NCBI GenBank assembly: GCA_017979445.1 | Contig: CM030715.1 | Coordinates: forward strand, 34,965,756-35,029,755 | Length of the DNA stretch: 64,000 nucleotides | Direction: 5' to 3' | Source: Akebia trifoliata | Lineage: Eukaryota; Streptophyta; Magnoliopsida; Ranunculales; Lardizabalaceae | Shown: in pieces, positions 1-12,162 of the stretch | Layout: each line of letters begins with the position of its first letter | How positions within the stretch are numbered: the first letter of the stretch is position 1 | The notes under the pieces: generated by a model | What the model was told of the DNA's origin: nothing | What the model saw: only the letters and a program-made list of their open reading frames with translations | Database searches by the model: none | Made by a program: the position numbers and the translations under genes

Positions 1-555
1 GTAGAATATCAAAATCTGGAAATATAAGGGCCTGCGATGCCACAGTTTACCTTCTCGGCCAACGTAAAAAATCAAGTGTCATTCGAGAACTAAAATTTAA
101 CTATTGTATGATTAGAAGTATTGGATTTGTCAAGAGTGAAAACAGAGCCATTTCAATCAAAATTACCTTTTTACCCTTTGATGAGAACTTGTTGTTTTCA
201 TTAAGCTTGTGTTATGATAGATAAGCTCAAATCCAATTCATATTCATGAGTGTGCTCACTAAGAGAGAAGGCAAAGTTTTCTTGGGCCGACGGGTAGGGG
301 AGTGGGGCATTGAATCATCCTCCCATGCAACAAATGAAAGGTGATGAGACCCCAATTGGTTTAAGAGATCCCATCAAGAATGATTCTGTTGTGCTGAGAA
401 CCAACTTGATTGGATTCCCATAATCACTGCATCATGATGAATGCATACCTCTCATATGAAGAAACATCAAAGTTTTACAATAAAATCACTTATAATATTT
501 GTTTATAACATAATGGTGTGCTAATATTAAAGCCCTTATAAAATAAATAAATCTA
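1..555. other. Non-coding flank, no gene seen
   Basis: AT-rich sequence with no open frame resembling a known protein and no convincing RNA gene. It ends at the TTA target duplication of the neighbouring transposon. Nothing else can be supported here. Confidence 0.5.
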
Positions 556-558
556 TTA

Positions 559-2661
559 GGGGGCGATTGATTGCGCTTCTAAACGCAGATTTATCTGCGT
601 TTGCGTCAAAAAACGGCGGTTTGCAATTTTTTGTGTGTTTGATAGAGCTTTTAAAATTTGCGTTTCGCGCGTTTTAACGCAATTTACCAATTTTTACCGC
701 TGTTTTGAAAAGCGGACGAGAGACGCTTCGCGCAACAGCGTTTAAACGCAATTAAGTGAAATGACTATTATACCCTTCGACATTATTAAAAATTCCATCG
801 TCTGTCCGCGATAATAACTTCGTTCACCGAATGGGTTTCCTCAACCATCGATTTCGACAGCACCAGCCGACTGAACTCATCGACGACGACCACCACCACA
901 GCACCGATCTAACCTATCGACGACGACGACGCTAACTTCGTTCAAGCAAAACTCATCGACGGCGACGCGCGGTAAACCCATTTGAAATGCAAAAACCCAT
1001 CGATTGACACCCTTCATCGTTGAACTTAACCCCGATCAAGACATCGACGAAGATCGCTGCCATTGACGACCCCGTTTGCGATCGACGACATTGAAGACGA
1101 CGATTCGAAGTCCGATTGAAATCAGAAACTTCGTTTGACCCCTTTTTCGATCGACTCATTTTTCCCATCTCTGTGAGCTCTCTCTCTTTCTCTCTCCAAT
1201 TGATTTCAATTTTTGTGCATTATTCTTGACGAAATTGCTGGGAATTTGTTGGATTAACAGAAATTGCATATTTCTGTTGGATTAACAGAAATTTTATTCT
1301 GTTAGGGTTGATTGTAATTTCTTGGTATATTTTTATTTAAATAAAATCATAGAAGAAATTTCTATAGAACTTGAACAATTGTGAATGATTCTTGATGAAA
1401 TTGTTGGGAATTTGTTGGATTAACATAATTTTTTTTTTATGTTAGGGTCGATAAGTGTTCTTCGCTAAGTACGCTATAATTCGAACCTACCATCTCTTAA
1501 TTTCCTATTTTTTAAAGACTCATTTCATTAATTCATTCAGATCTTATTTAGTCTGTAATTCATTCTTTTTTTTTTCTTTTTTGATAAAAAAAAGAGGGCA
1601 TTTTTGTTGGTTTTGTTTTGAATTTGGATTTGGATTTGACTAATGATATGGGTTGGGTCAATTTGATTTTATTGGTTTGGAATTGCAATTTGAAGAATAT
1701 AGAAGAATGTTGCCATCTACTACAACATTGCAATTTGAAAGGGACAATAAGGCCCCATTGTTGCTAATGATCATCCACATTCTATGATCACTTTGTCTTA
1801 TTTTGGATCCCTACCATAAACTTGTTTTTCACTGTCATGTAGAAAGTGCCTTCTTTGATGCATTACAATATGCATTCTTCGGTAAGGATGTTTCTAATAT
1901 TACAATCTAGTGGGGGATTGTAAGATGTATAATAATATTTGAAAGTGACATTTTTTGTTTCAAATGTTGTGTACCATATTGAAGAGTTGCAATAATTACC
2001 TTTTGAAAAGTTGTGATCCAAAAAACATTGAAAAATTGTTAGTTCAATAGTAATTGAAATGAGCAGTCCTAGGTCAATGACTACCGTGAGACTAAAAACA
2101 CACACACACACACACAACACACATACAACAATTATCTATATTTAGTGTAATTATATATTTATAAGGGTATTTTAGTAATTTTTGATGCATTCTGCGTACA
2201 TTATGTTGGATTGTGTATTATGCAGGTATTTTGTTTATCAGGAAAATTTTATATGTCTATTTTTAAGAGCAGATGCTGCCGAAATTTCTATAGAATTATA
2301 AATTTTTCTATAATTTTTTTTAGAATTATAAACATTTTAAAATTAAAATAATTATTTTTTTAATTTTTTATATAATTTTATTATATTTATATATATTTAG
2401 TGTAATTATATATGTATAGGGGTATTCTGATAATTTTTATGCGTTCTAGTTGCATTATCAACCTTAAGGGCATTCTGGTCATTTTACCCTACTACAGCAG
2501 ATTTTAGAAACTGTATCAAACAGTAATTACCAGATTCTAGTCAACAGCACAGCAGTTTTAAAAAGCTCTATCAAACAAGTTTTTCAGCTTTTCAGATTCT
2601 GACAGTAGATTCTGACAGCAGAAGCTGACAACAGTTTTAAGAAGCTGAATCAATCAGCACC
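559..2661. mobile_element. Non-autonomous PIF/Harbinger-like DNA transposon, 2.1 kb
   Basis: The ends are imperfect inverted repeats: the left end reads GGGGGCGATTGATTGCGC and the right end, reverse-complemented, reads GGTGCTGATTGATTCAGC. The element is flanked by TTA on both sides (556-558 and 2662-2664), the target duplication typical of PIF/Harbinger elements. A perfect 17 bp subterminal inverted repeat, TGTTTGATAGAGCTTTT at 636-652 and its complement at 2561-2577, supports the pairing of the two ends. No transposase frame survives, so it depends on a helper element. Positions 780-1160 are unusually rich in CGA/CGACGA and read like a host gene leader or first exon. The superfamily call rests on TSD length and end structure only. 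Confidence 0.72.
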
Positions 2662-2690
2662 TTAGTAATTTTATTTTGAGTGGGGATAAT

Positions 2691-2806
2691 CTGACTCCTC
2701 CCAACACAAAACCGTAGATCAGTTGCCTCAGGATACCAAGAAAAAGATTAATGATTCTACATATCCCAAGGCAAATGAGATACGATTATGTGGGGTGGGG
2801 TCAGAA
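2691..2806. mobile_element. Short MITE, same family as 22847-22980
   Basis: About 115 bp with inverted ends (CTGACTCCTCCC against GGGTGGGGTCAG reversed) and an internal inverted pair around TAGATCAGTTGCC and GGCAAATGAGATA. The copy near 22.9 kb shares the internal order: a TAGATCA-TTGC block, a GATA-rich middle, then CCCAAGGCAA and the reverse arm. No coding capacity. Confidence 0.5.
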
Positions 2807-2819
2807 TATCAATTTTAGA

Positions 2820-3183
2820 GTAGCGTTCAATGGCCAACAGTTTGACAAACATTTTGGCAAACACATTTTTCAAAACATGGGTTAGAGGTCTTGGAATGGG
2901 CTGATTTTTGGTGAGGATGATCTCTATGGTGAGGAGATCATCATCACCAAAAATCAGCCCATTCCAAAACTTCTAACCTCATCAAAAATGGTTTACAAAA
3001 AATGGACGGTTCACGATTTTTCAACTTGTAAAATGGGGCTAGAAGTTTTGGAATGGGCTGATTTTTGGTGAGGATGATCTCCTCACCGTAGAGATCATCC
3101 TCACCAAAAATCAGCCTATTCCAAGACCTCTAACCCATGTTTTGAAAAAGTGTTTGCCAAACTGTTGGCCACGGATAGGGACC
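2820..3183. mobile_element. Foldback MITE family 1, double-hairpin copy A
   Basis: About 360 bp made of two successive hairpins. Each arm contains the block TTTTGGAATGGGCTGATT followed by a GGTGAGGATGATCTC segment and its reverse complement. The two hairpins are joined by a spacer with an AAATGGACGG motif. Outer ends carry GGCCAACAGTTT and AAACTGTTGGCC. The same architecture recurs near 50.0 kb and, with different outer ends, at 11.4 and 15.2 kb. It lies about 400 bp upstream of the Tic22-like start codon. Confidence 0.8.
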
Positions 3184-3370
3184 CCATTTTTATTATAGAT
3201 TCAAATTATATAAAATGAAATTTTTATAACAAAACAACATTTTGGATTTATTTATATTAATTGGTGTGGTACCAATAAAATACAAATGAGGCTGATGAAT
3301 AGAGTATTTTTAATGATTTTGAATAAATCGTTAGTCTCTAGTCAAAGGGTTATGTAATCAGTTTGAAAAT

Positions 3371-3588
3371 TATAAAGGGGTTCGTAAAATTTGCTATTGA
3401 AGCAGACAATAGAAAGATTAGACACGTGGCGTTTTAATACAGGGAGATTGAATTTCAATGACCTCAAAAACATAGCTTCTAATTATTTAGAGATTTAGAG
3501 AGAGAGAGAGAGAGAGAGAGTGAGAGGTCCACCAGCACTGTAAGTCTGTAATCCGTCTTCCCCTCCTCTCTCTCATGTAAGCCTAACC
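3371..3588 (+). promoter_or_regulatory. Probable promoter and leader of the Tic22-like gene, with a minimal AUGUAA uORF
   Basis: A TATAAAG motif stands at 3371-3377. A (GA)n run follows at about 3494-3520 and pyrimidine-rich leader sequence precedes the start codon. ATGTAA at 3575-3580 is a start codon directly followed by a stop, 8 nt before the main ATG at 3589. The transcription start is not known, so inclusion of these elements in the mRNA is inferred from closeness to the ATG. Confidence 0.5.
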
Positions 3589-6500
3589 ATGGCGGCCTCA
3601 GCTGCAAAGTCTCATCACCATAACGACAGCCGAAACATCTCTCGTTTCATGCAATCTTCTTCATCGAATTTCTTCTCTCTGTTAACAACCCTAAACCACA
3701 ACAACAACAACAAAACCTCCTTCTCTATCTCTTCTCCTCCATCCATCGATGTTCCACCACCAATACTTCCCCTTTCAACCTCTGTTTCATCGTCTCCCTT
3801 CTCCTCATCAAAGCAGCCGAACCAGAGCGACTCATTATCCTCGGAATCTGCAATTAAGAATATGTCCTCGAGATCTGGACCAGGATTCCCTTCGACGGTG
3901 AGGATTGCTGGTCTCAATTCTAGCCCCAAAGGGGGTGGACCTGCTTTTGTAGGGCAAGTCTTTAGCATGTGTGATCTTTCTGGAACTGGTCTCATGGCGG
4001 TCTCTACTCACATTGAAATCCCCTTTCTTACCAAAAGGTCATTTCCACCTTTTTTTTTGTACCAAAGATTTATCTCTCTATTTGGTTGATGAATTACTGT
4101 TCTTAAGTTTCAAATTGTGGATAAACATCAGTTGTTCGAGGTTTAAATCGATTGCTTATGTTGTTTCTTGATTGACCACATTCTGCATCGTTTTAGGTGT
4201 TTGGCTTATTTAATTCCATAAACCCTAGAAGCACATCTCCACTTTAGAAATCAATTCGAATTGGAGAGCCATTTTAGGCAGTTATGGTGGTCGTCCATTT
4301 TTTTATTCAGTTATCGTGGATTTTAGAGACGAGTTTCAGATGATCTGTTTAATGTTGCACTAGATGTTGTCTTATTTTGGAGATTTTTTTTTTTTTTTTT
4401 GCTGATAATTGAATTTGCAGATTTTAAAATGACTACTTTAATTTTTCAAAAAGAGGGGAAAAAACACATTCACGAGCTATGTTGGACTAGATATTGAATA
4501 TGATATGGAGTGTTTTATTTGGAAAAATTTGAAAAAAATGGGATTCTTGGCTTCATCAGAATATATTTAATAATTTAAAACAAATAAATTATCGTTGTAT
4601 AAAAATAAGCATAATGTCATCTTTTGATTAAAGATGCAATCCAGAGATGTTATACTGGAAACCATGGGCTGTCAAAATCTGATGTGTCTAACTTGGATAC
4701 TTCAGTAGTTTATTAGAATCCATGCATCATAGGCAATCGTCTTCACCATCATCATCATTTTGATCTCTGATCAAATCACTGAGTTAAATTCTTCTTCTCC
4801 CATCTTTACGTTTCTGCCTCCCCCATTATCCTCCTTTTCTTTGGGAGTATCATCTGTCCTTTCTCATGTGCAGTCTTTAATTTAAAATAAGGACCTAATT
4901 TTTAGCAAATGGGATTTACGTATTTTAGTTAACAATAACCTCAACTTCTCAAGGTATTTGTTTAGTGAAATTCGTCATATTGATTTGAATAAAGCTTACC
5001 AAAAGTTTCTTTCTGAACTTTGATGTGTTATATTGAGATTATTGTCCATAATACCTCTCAAAACATAAAAAACAAGGAAACATCTTACAATAACAGCCAC
5101 CCAAGGATAATAGTTGATGAAACATTAATCAGATGTTGAGTGTAAGTACTGTGCATGCAATGTCATTTGTCCACTTTTTATTTTATTTTATACTTTTGAG
5201 ATATTCTATGTTGAACCGATTCTCTCTCTCTTTTTTCTTCTTCTTTAGAACACCTGAGTGGATTAAAAAGATGTTTGCAATGGTCACCAAGAGTGATAAG
5301 AATGGCCCTGTATTTCGGTTTTTCATGGATCTAGGTGATGCAGGTATGTTATCACAAAACCTTTGTCACCTCTTATTTTGAGCCTTTGTATAGTCAGAGT
5401 AACCAAGTTTGGATTGGGGGCTGAGGGTGTTAATTTGAATAAATCTGGGAAAATTTCAGAATTTTTTTGGGCAGAGAGGTAGGTCAAAGAAATCGGCCAT
5501 TTTTTAGGCTGATTTTGGTGATTTTTTTTCTGAGTACAGATTTTTGACAGAGTGTATAGCTAGGATATAACTCCATCAGGCTCAAATGCCTTTATGTACA
5601 TCTGGGAGACAACTGGTTTCTAGTGGTTTGGTCAAACTAGATGTATATAAATGCCCTTAATGGGATATTGCAATTTCCACAGATGCTGCCCAAACCATAG
5701 TCCTTGCTCTTCGAATATGATTTTAACTCTCTCTCTCGTTTTCTTATTCTTTTTTTGGATCAATAAAGCAATTTATGAGAAAAAAGGGTGACTGGATAAA
5801 ATCATCTCCTATGTACAATACCTGCCTAAGATTGCCCAAGATATCCACTCTTATCATTAGTGCTTCACTGATACTAACGTTTTGGACTTGATTTAAACTT
5901 TTTACTATTATTCTTTCAGATAGAATTCTTCATAGCAAGATAGACTGCATTCTAATGTATTGTGGGGTTTGAGGCAGGGGGATCCGTTATCACCATTTTT
6001 ATTTCTTATAGTGACTGAGGCGTTGGGAAAATTGTTTAGGAGGGGGGTTGAGATAGGGAGGTTATCTGGTTTTAGAGTTAACAGTGAGGGTCCTCTGATT
6101 TCGTACTTGCAATTTGCAGATGACACAATAGTGTTCCTAGATCCCTCTAGAGATCAAGTGAGAGTTCTTCGGATTTTGTTATGCTGCTTTGAGGCAATTT
6201 CAGGTTTACATGTCAATCTGCAGAAAAGTAAGTTGTTTGGGGTAGGCGAGGTGACGAATCTTCCAATTTTAGCCGCTACTTTGGGGTGTCGTAGTGATAC
6301 GCTTCCCTCTTCCTATTTGGGTTTACCTTTAGGGGCGCCATATTGTTGTAAAAACATTTGGGAGGGAGTTATCGAGAAAATGGAGAAGAAACTGAGTACT
6401 TGGAAGGCAAAATATCTCTCCAAAGGGGGTAAGGTAACGTTGATTAAAAGTACTTTAACGAGTATCCCGATTTACTTATTATCCTTGTTCACGTTGCCTA

Positions 6501-9500
6501 AATCGGTAGAGGTTAAGATTGAAAGACTCATGAAGAATTTTCTGTGGAATGATAATACTGGTGGTAGAAAATATCATTTGGTGAATTGGAAGTTAGTTTG
6601 CACTCCTAAGAAGAATGGAGGCCTGGGGATTAGAGGGCTAAGACTTACGAATAAAGCTCTCTTGGGTAAGTGGCTCTGGAGATTCGGGGAAGAAAGAGAC
6701 CATTTGTGGAGGAAAGTGATCCAGGCGAAATATGGAGAGAAGGGATTTGGCTGGTATAGTGGTGAAGCTAGAGGAACTTATGGGTGTAGCGTGTGGAGAG
6801 GTATCCTAAAAGGTGTTGACAAGTTTGCCAGGGGGATTAGATTCAAAGTTGGTTTGGGGGATAAGGTTAGATTTTGGGAGGACATCTGGTGCGGGACTTC
6901 TTCTCTGTCAATCCAATACCCATCCTTGTACGCTTGCTCGTTGAAAAAAAATAATTCGGTAAGGCAATGTCTGATCAGAGACGGGAACACAGATTCTTGG
7001 GATTTGGGATTTAGGAGGAATTTCAATGATTGGGAATTGACGGAGGTTACATCTCTTCTAGATCTCCTTAACTTAATCCAATTCAGAGATATTGATCAGG
7101 ACAGGTGGGAATGGTTCAAGGCTAAGGATAAGAAGTTCTCTGTCAAGTCTTTCTACTTTTGTTTGCTCCCATCGCGTGAGGTTTCTTTCTCTCCTATTAT
7201 TTGGTCCACTATTGTCCCTTCTAAGGTCTCGTTCTTTATTTGGCTTGCCTCATTGGGTAGAATTCTCACCTTGGATAATTTGATTACTCGGGGGTGGATT
7301 ACCCCAAATTTTTGCTATCTTTGCTCAAAGGATGGGGAGTCTGTCAATCACATCCTTATTCATTGCTCCTTCGCTCGGGCTATTTGGACTTCCTTTTTAC
7401 TCCGTTTCCAGATGGATTGGGTTTTTCCTTTATCTTGGTTTGCTCTTTTAAAGGGGTGGAGTTTGAATACCTTCTCTTCTAGGAAGAGTCTTCTTTGGAC
7501 TATCCTGCCCTCCGCCATTGCTTGGGGTATCTGGAGAGAGCGCAATAACAGAGTATTCCACAGTAAAGAGAGCTCATTTCACAAAGTGATCTTAGAGATT
7601 TTGGGGTTACTGTTTCTTTGGTCTAAGATGAGTAAGGACTTTGATGGAGTTTGTTTTCAAGATTTTGTGCTTAATTGGGACGTTGTATGTGATCCTTAGT
7701 TTCATGTCGTCTTTGTTTTTTTGTTTTGCTTTTCTTTCTTGTTGTTTTTCTTGCTTTGATGTATGGGGGGCTATCTCAGCCTCCTCTTTCCTTTTTCTTC
7801 ATTAATAGAATTTATACTTATCAAAAAAAAAAAATGTATTGTGTTCTTCCAGTTTCATATGTTAAACAGCTGAACATTCCAACTGGTGTGGTGGGTGCTT
7901 GTCGTCTTGATCTTGCATATGAACATTTCAAGGTATGGTAATCATGTAGATGATGTATATTTCTGATGTTTTTCTAATTTGAGTTTCTAGTAGGATTACT
8001 GAGTTTCCTGTATCTATTTTTGAGAAGTTCAGGTCAATTGTTTTATTGGTTTTCATTTTTATTTCACTCTTTTCCTTGCTATAGTGGCATAGATCATCTA
8101 TGTGGAAGCCATGATAATTATTCAATTAATTTGATGTCTTCTTTTTCTTTCCATTGATGGCTGTCTTGATGCCATTTTGTTTAATCTCTAACCATAGTAT
8201 GCTTTGCGGATCAGTTGCCGTGTATTTATACAACTCTTCACACTGTATTGCCCATTTTTTGGATATTTTTCTCTGCATCTATAAACAATGTTCCGCATGT
8301 TCATAACTCTTTTTGCTATCTATTCGTGATTTGAGAATCACAAATCAAGCTATTTTAATAATCACTTGCTTTTGCAAAAAAGGGTTTATGAGACTGTCAA
8401 GATGACACTAGAGAAGAGTAAAGTTGATTCTAGTTTAATAAGTTCCCTCCGTTTAAAGAATTTTAAACCATGTACCACTTTAGGTCATATATTACTTTTT
8501 CACTAGCCTTTCAAACTTGGGAAAACTCTTTTGGTAGATGAAGACTTTTGTCCATTTGTATCTTCGGACAGGTTATTGTTATCATGATTATTATAATGGG
8601 ATTTTCTAAATGCGGGAAAATATTGTCACCTTGTTTAATTGCGTAACTTTTTTCTGCCCTACTTTTGTCTATATTTAATCATTGATGGCTTTCTTTATTG
8701 GTGTAGTTTCAACATTGTTCAATGTTTTCTGTGCAGGAAAAACCACATATGTTCCAATTTGTTCCAAATGAGAAACAAGTGAGATACAGTGATTCCCATT
8801 TTTTATTTGTTAGCATTTCTTTGTAATGACCAACTTTTCATGCAGGTCAGGGCAGCCAATAAACTTCTTAAGACAATTCCTCATAATAGTGGAAGGTCAA
8901 AAGTGGATGGTGTTCCCGTTTTCACTGCTCAAAACTTAGATATTGCTATAGCTACAAGTGATGGAATTAAGTGGTATGCCTTTTTTGTATTTTGTGTTAT
9001 TCCATAATCTTATTTATAAGACTTAGAAGTTGCTTGCCTACTTTTTCTCCATACATCCAACATAAGATATTGTTCATAATATGTTTTATTTTATTTTATG
9101 GGTAAGCTGGATTGAACCCACAACCTCAAAGTTGTTTTGCAATGTGTCAAATGAACTGAGCTATGGGTTGCCCATAATATGTATTAAAATATATTATTTA
9201 ACTATGAAGGTTTAGTCCTGCATTTAGTTAAATTTTTGTACAGGTCTCTTCAATTTAAAAGAGGCTGGCTTAGGGTTTATTCGTCATATAGGCTGTTGTG
9301 CCTCTAAGCGCTGGATGACCTATCTTTCATGCATCTATAGCTTGCATGTACGTTGTTTTTACTGTCCTTAATTCTATTCATTTTTCAATATATTTCCTGT
9401 TTCCCGTTTCATCTCAATGTTTCTTCACCTGGTTGAACTCTCATATTTAGCTCCAAAAATGGTTATTTTTATGTGAATGTTATGTTTTGAGAACATTTGG

Positions 9501-12162
9501 ATCTTATTCCAGTGCCTATTTCTTTCTTCAGGTACACACCATACTTCTTTGATAAAAACATGTTAGACAACATACTTGAAGAATCTGTTGACCAGCATTT
9601 CCACTCATTAATTCAGAGTCGGCACATGCAACGACGAAGGGATGTGATTGATGACAACCTGGCAGCAGAAGTGGTTGAAGAAAACACAGAGAGCCTATGG
9701 GAACCTCCAGAGGTACAAACAAGTTATCATGATAAGTTGGAGACATTGTTGTTTATTGGTGCATTATCCTTTTCTGACAGGTTCAAGAAGTGCTGGATGA
9801 GATGGGTCATCCTGGAATACCATTCAGTGTCATATCCAAGGCTGCTGAAATGCAGCTCCTGTATGCCGTTGACAAAGTACTCTTAGGAAACAGGTGGTTA
9901 CGGAAAGCCACCGGTATTCAACCAAAATTTCCTTATATGGTTGACTCATTTGAGAAAAGGTATACATCCAACACTGTTCAATATGTAGAAGGAATGCTTG
10001 GGTTGGGACATCTGTATGGTGACAATTTATCTCCAATCAGATGTTCTAAGCACTAATATATTGCATTCTTCAGAATGGTTTGGAAAAAAAATGGCTAATT
10101 TTCTAAGAAAAAAAATATGTATTTTTATGATCATTCACTCAGGCCAATTTTAAGTTTGGAAGCACTTGGTTGGGGCTTATCAAACAGTGTCTCCTACTGA
10201 ATAGAGGTCCGCTCCTCTTGACATGCCTCATGTATAACATGGGTGTCTAGTGGGAGGCATGAAGTGCAAACTTGCAGTCGTGCTTACCCAAGTAGTCATC
10301 TTAGAATAATACATTTTCTGTGCTGTTGAGTTCTGGAGAACACATCAACAAATACACTTAAATAATGGCAAAAAAAAGGAAAAAGTTCGCCAGTCATCTC
10401 ATCGACACGATAAATTTTAAATATCAGTTATTAATTACTTCAAACTTTTAAGTAAAACAGTCACAGAAGGATCATCAACAATCCACTAATAGCTGCTGAC
10501 TGCGAACTGAAGTAATTATGGATAGTATTACTAGCGAAATCACCTGAACTCATGATTCTGTTCGAGTTCTTCAAGCTCAGATTATATTTGATACTTTTCA
10601 TATCCTTTATGTTCTACTCCCTTTCTTCTAATATCCTTTATGTGGTTACAATTTCTTTTTTTACCAAAATCGGAACTTATTCTAAATCACAAAAAGGAAA
10701 TTGTAAACCATATTACTCATAAAAAAATGGTAACCCATATTATGATAAAACCATTGATGAACGAAAATACTATCAACCGGGCATCCTCCAATTGTCTCAT
10801 ATCTACAATTTTCTTTTCTTTTCATGGTATATGGGTTAGTCTGTGCACTTCCTACATCATGTTCACATGGAAGTGCAATGATGCAGGAGTGCGGCTTCTA
10901 TTATGAAGGCTGCTGAGTTGACCAGGACTGCTGCCAGCTCAGAAGCAGGCTTCAATAACCTTAGGCAGGAATTGCAGCCTCGCTCTTCAGAACTCAGATT
11001 AGAGGAGAGAGCCCAAGGTAGTGAAGCAGAGAGAACAGATTCCTCAGATTTTCGGTTTCCCTTTGGAGACTGGTTTTCAAACCCATGGTCAAAACAACAG
11101 CGAAAACCAGATAACAAGATCAGGTCAGATATAAGGCAGAGTCCGATCCTTGATTTGTATGTTATGACATTATATGAATACTTAAATATGTGTGTGTGTA
11201 TATATATATATATATATAAACAATGTAATAATAATAAATTTTCAAAATATGGATTAGAGGTTTTGGATTGAGCTGATTTTTTGTGGGGATAATCTTCTCA
11301 TCATAGAGACCATACTCACAAAAAATCAGCTCAACCTCTAACCCATATTTTGAAAAACCATTGTTTTTACATGTGTTTTTACCCATGATAGGTCCCCATA
11401 TATATATAGGGAAATGTTCAGCACCCTAAGTTTTACCACACACTTTAACAAACGTTTTTTGTCCTACATGGGTTAGAAGTTTTGGAATGGGCTGATTTTT
11501 GGTGAGGATGATCTCTATGATTAGAAGATCATCCTCCCCAAAAATCAGCCCATTCCGAAATGTTTAGCCCCATGTTTACAAGTTGAAAAATTGTGGACCG
11601 TCCATTTTTTGTAAATCATTTTTGATGGGGTTAGAAGTTTTGGAATGAGCTGATTTTTGGTGAGGATGATCTCCTCACCATAGAGATCATCCTCACCAAA
11701 AATCAGCCCATTCCGAAACTTCTAACCCATGTAGGACAAAACGCGTTTGTTAAAGTGTGTGGTAAAACTTAGGGTGCCGAACGGGACCCATATAGGGAAA
11801 TGTTCATATATATATGTATGTATGTATTCTTCTTTGTTTGAAACTAATTATTCTTTTTGTTCAGACTGAATGACACAAGTGAGCAATGCATCAAACATTT
11901 ACCACTTAGCCCTCTTCTTCCAAAGATAACCATGGTTGGAATCTCAACGGGTGAGGCAGGGCAGATGAACAGAGCCAGCTTAAAGAAGACCATGGAGGAT
12001 CTGACACGGGAGTTGGAGCAGGCGAGTCATAGTAGTGATTGTGGTAGCAGTGAACTCAGAAACGATGATAGGGATCCTCTATTTGTAGCAAATGTGGGTG
12101 ATTATCACTCCAACATGGCGAAGACAGGCTCTGCTCGATGGGTGCGTGCGGGAAACAATTGA
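3589..12162 (+). CDS. Tic22-like family protein, nine exons
   Basis: Spliced from 3589-4037, 5249-5343, 7853-7932, 8737-8778, 8846-8973, 9532-9712, 9781-9959, 10887-11123 and 11865-12162. Reading phase is kept at every junction, giving 562 residues. The first 110 or so residues are Ser/Asn/Pro-rich, like an organelle transit region. The central part, with VSYVKQLNIPTGVVGACRLD, GVPVFTAQNLDIAIATSDG and WYTPYFFDKNMLDN, matches the Tic22-like fold. Classical Tic22 is a chloroplast intermembrane-space protein of the import machinery. This longer form resembles the Tic22-like branch I recall as At5g62650, whose role is less clear. The C-terminal third is charged and low in complexity. Introns 2, 5 and 8 carry transposons, yet all exons are open and GT-AG sites are intact, so the gene looks functional. 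Family call from memory of motifs. Confidence 0.8.
5965..7832 (+). mobile_element. 5'-truncated L1-type LINE in intron 2 of the Tic22-like gene
   Basis: The element begins inside the reverse transcriptase domain (GLRQGDPLSPFLF at its start, then the catalytic FADD in LQFADDTIVF). It keeps one uninterrupted frame to the stop at 7697-7699, about 578 codons. The C-terminal part has the zinc-binding region usual in plant L1 ORF2 (FCYLCSKDGESVNHILIHC). A 3' UTR of about 120 bp ends in a poly-A run. The target duplication AATGTATTGTG is present at 5954-5964 and 7833-7843. Truncation, poly-A and TSD are the signature of target-primed reverse transcription. The intact frame and perfect TSD suggest a young insertion. 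It cannot be autonomous because ORF1, the endonuclease and the N-terminal RT are missing. Confidence 0.93.
9085..9172 (-). mobile_element. tRNA-derived SINE or tRNA retropseudogene in intron 5
   Basis: Read on the minus strand, the 88 bp body has a box A-like TAGCTCAGTTCAT and a box B-like GGGTTCAATCC, followed by a TAAAATAAAAT-type tail. A perfect 10 bp duplication, CATAATATGT, flanks it at 9075-9084 and 9173-9182. The ends GGGCAA and TTACCCA could pair like a tRNA acceptor stem, but the arms between are too degenerate for a working tRNA. A related copy with box B GGTTCAAATCC lies at about 24170-24268. Confidence 0.72.
11217..11397. mobile_element. Foldback MITE family 1, degenerate single-hairpin copy
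   Basis: A single hairpin with family-1 arms (TTAGAGGTTTTGGATTGAGC and its complement GCTCAACCTCTAACCCAT) and ends pairing AAACAATG with CATTGTTT. It is more diverged than its neighbours and is abutted on both sides by TA repeats. It lies in intron 8 of the Tic22-like gene, just before copy B. Confidence 0.7.
11409..11789. mobile_element. Foldback MITE family 1, double-hairpin copy B
   Basis: About 381 bp, two hairpins with shared family-1 arms, but with outer inverted repeats of a second type: CAGCACCCTAAGTTTTACCA on the left and its complement on the right, then ACACTTTAACAAACG. Nearly identical to the copy at 15176-15555. A short repeat of the left end (ATATAGGGAAATGTTCA) recurs just after the right end. 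Together with the preceding hairpin it makes up most of intron 8. Confidence 0.85.

Noticed and set aside
3615..3995. 126-codon minus-strand frame opposite Tic22-like exon 1
   Set aside because: Shadow of the low-complexity coding exon on the plus strand.
9085..9172. Possible functional tRNA gene
   Set aside because: Box A and box B are present but the stems do not form a proper cloverleaf, and a target duplication plus A-rich tail mark it as a retroposed copy.
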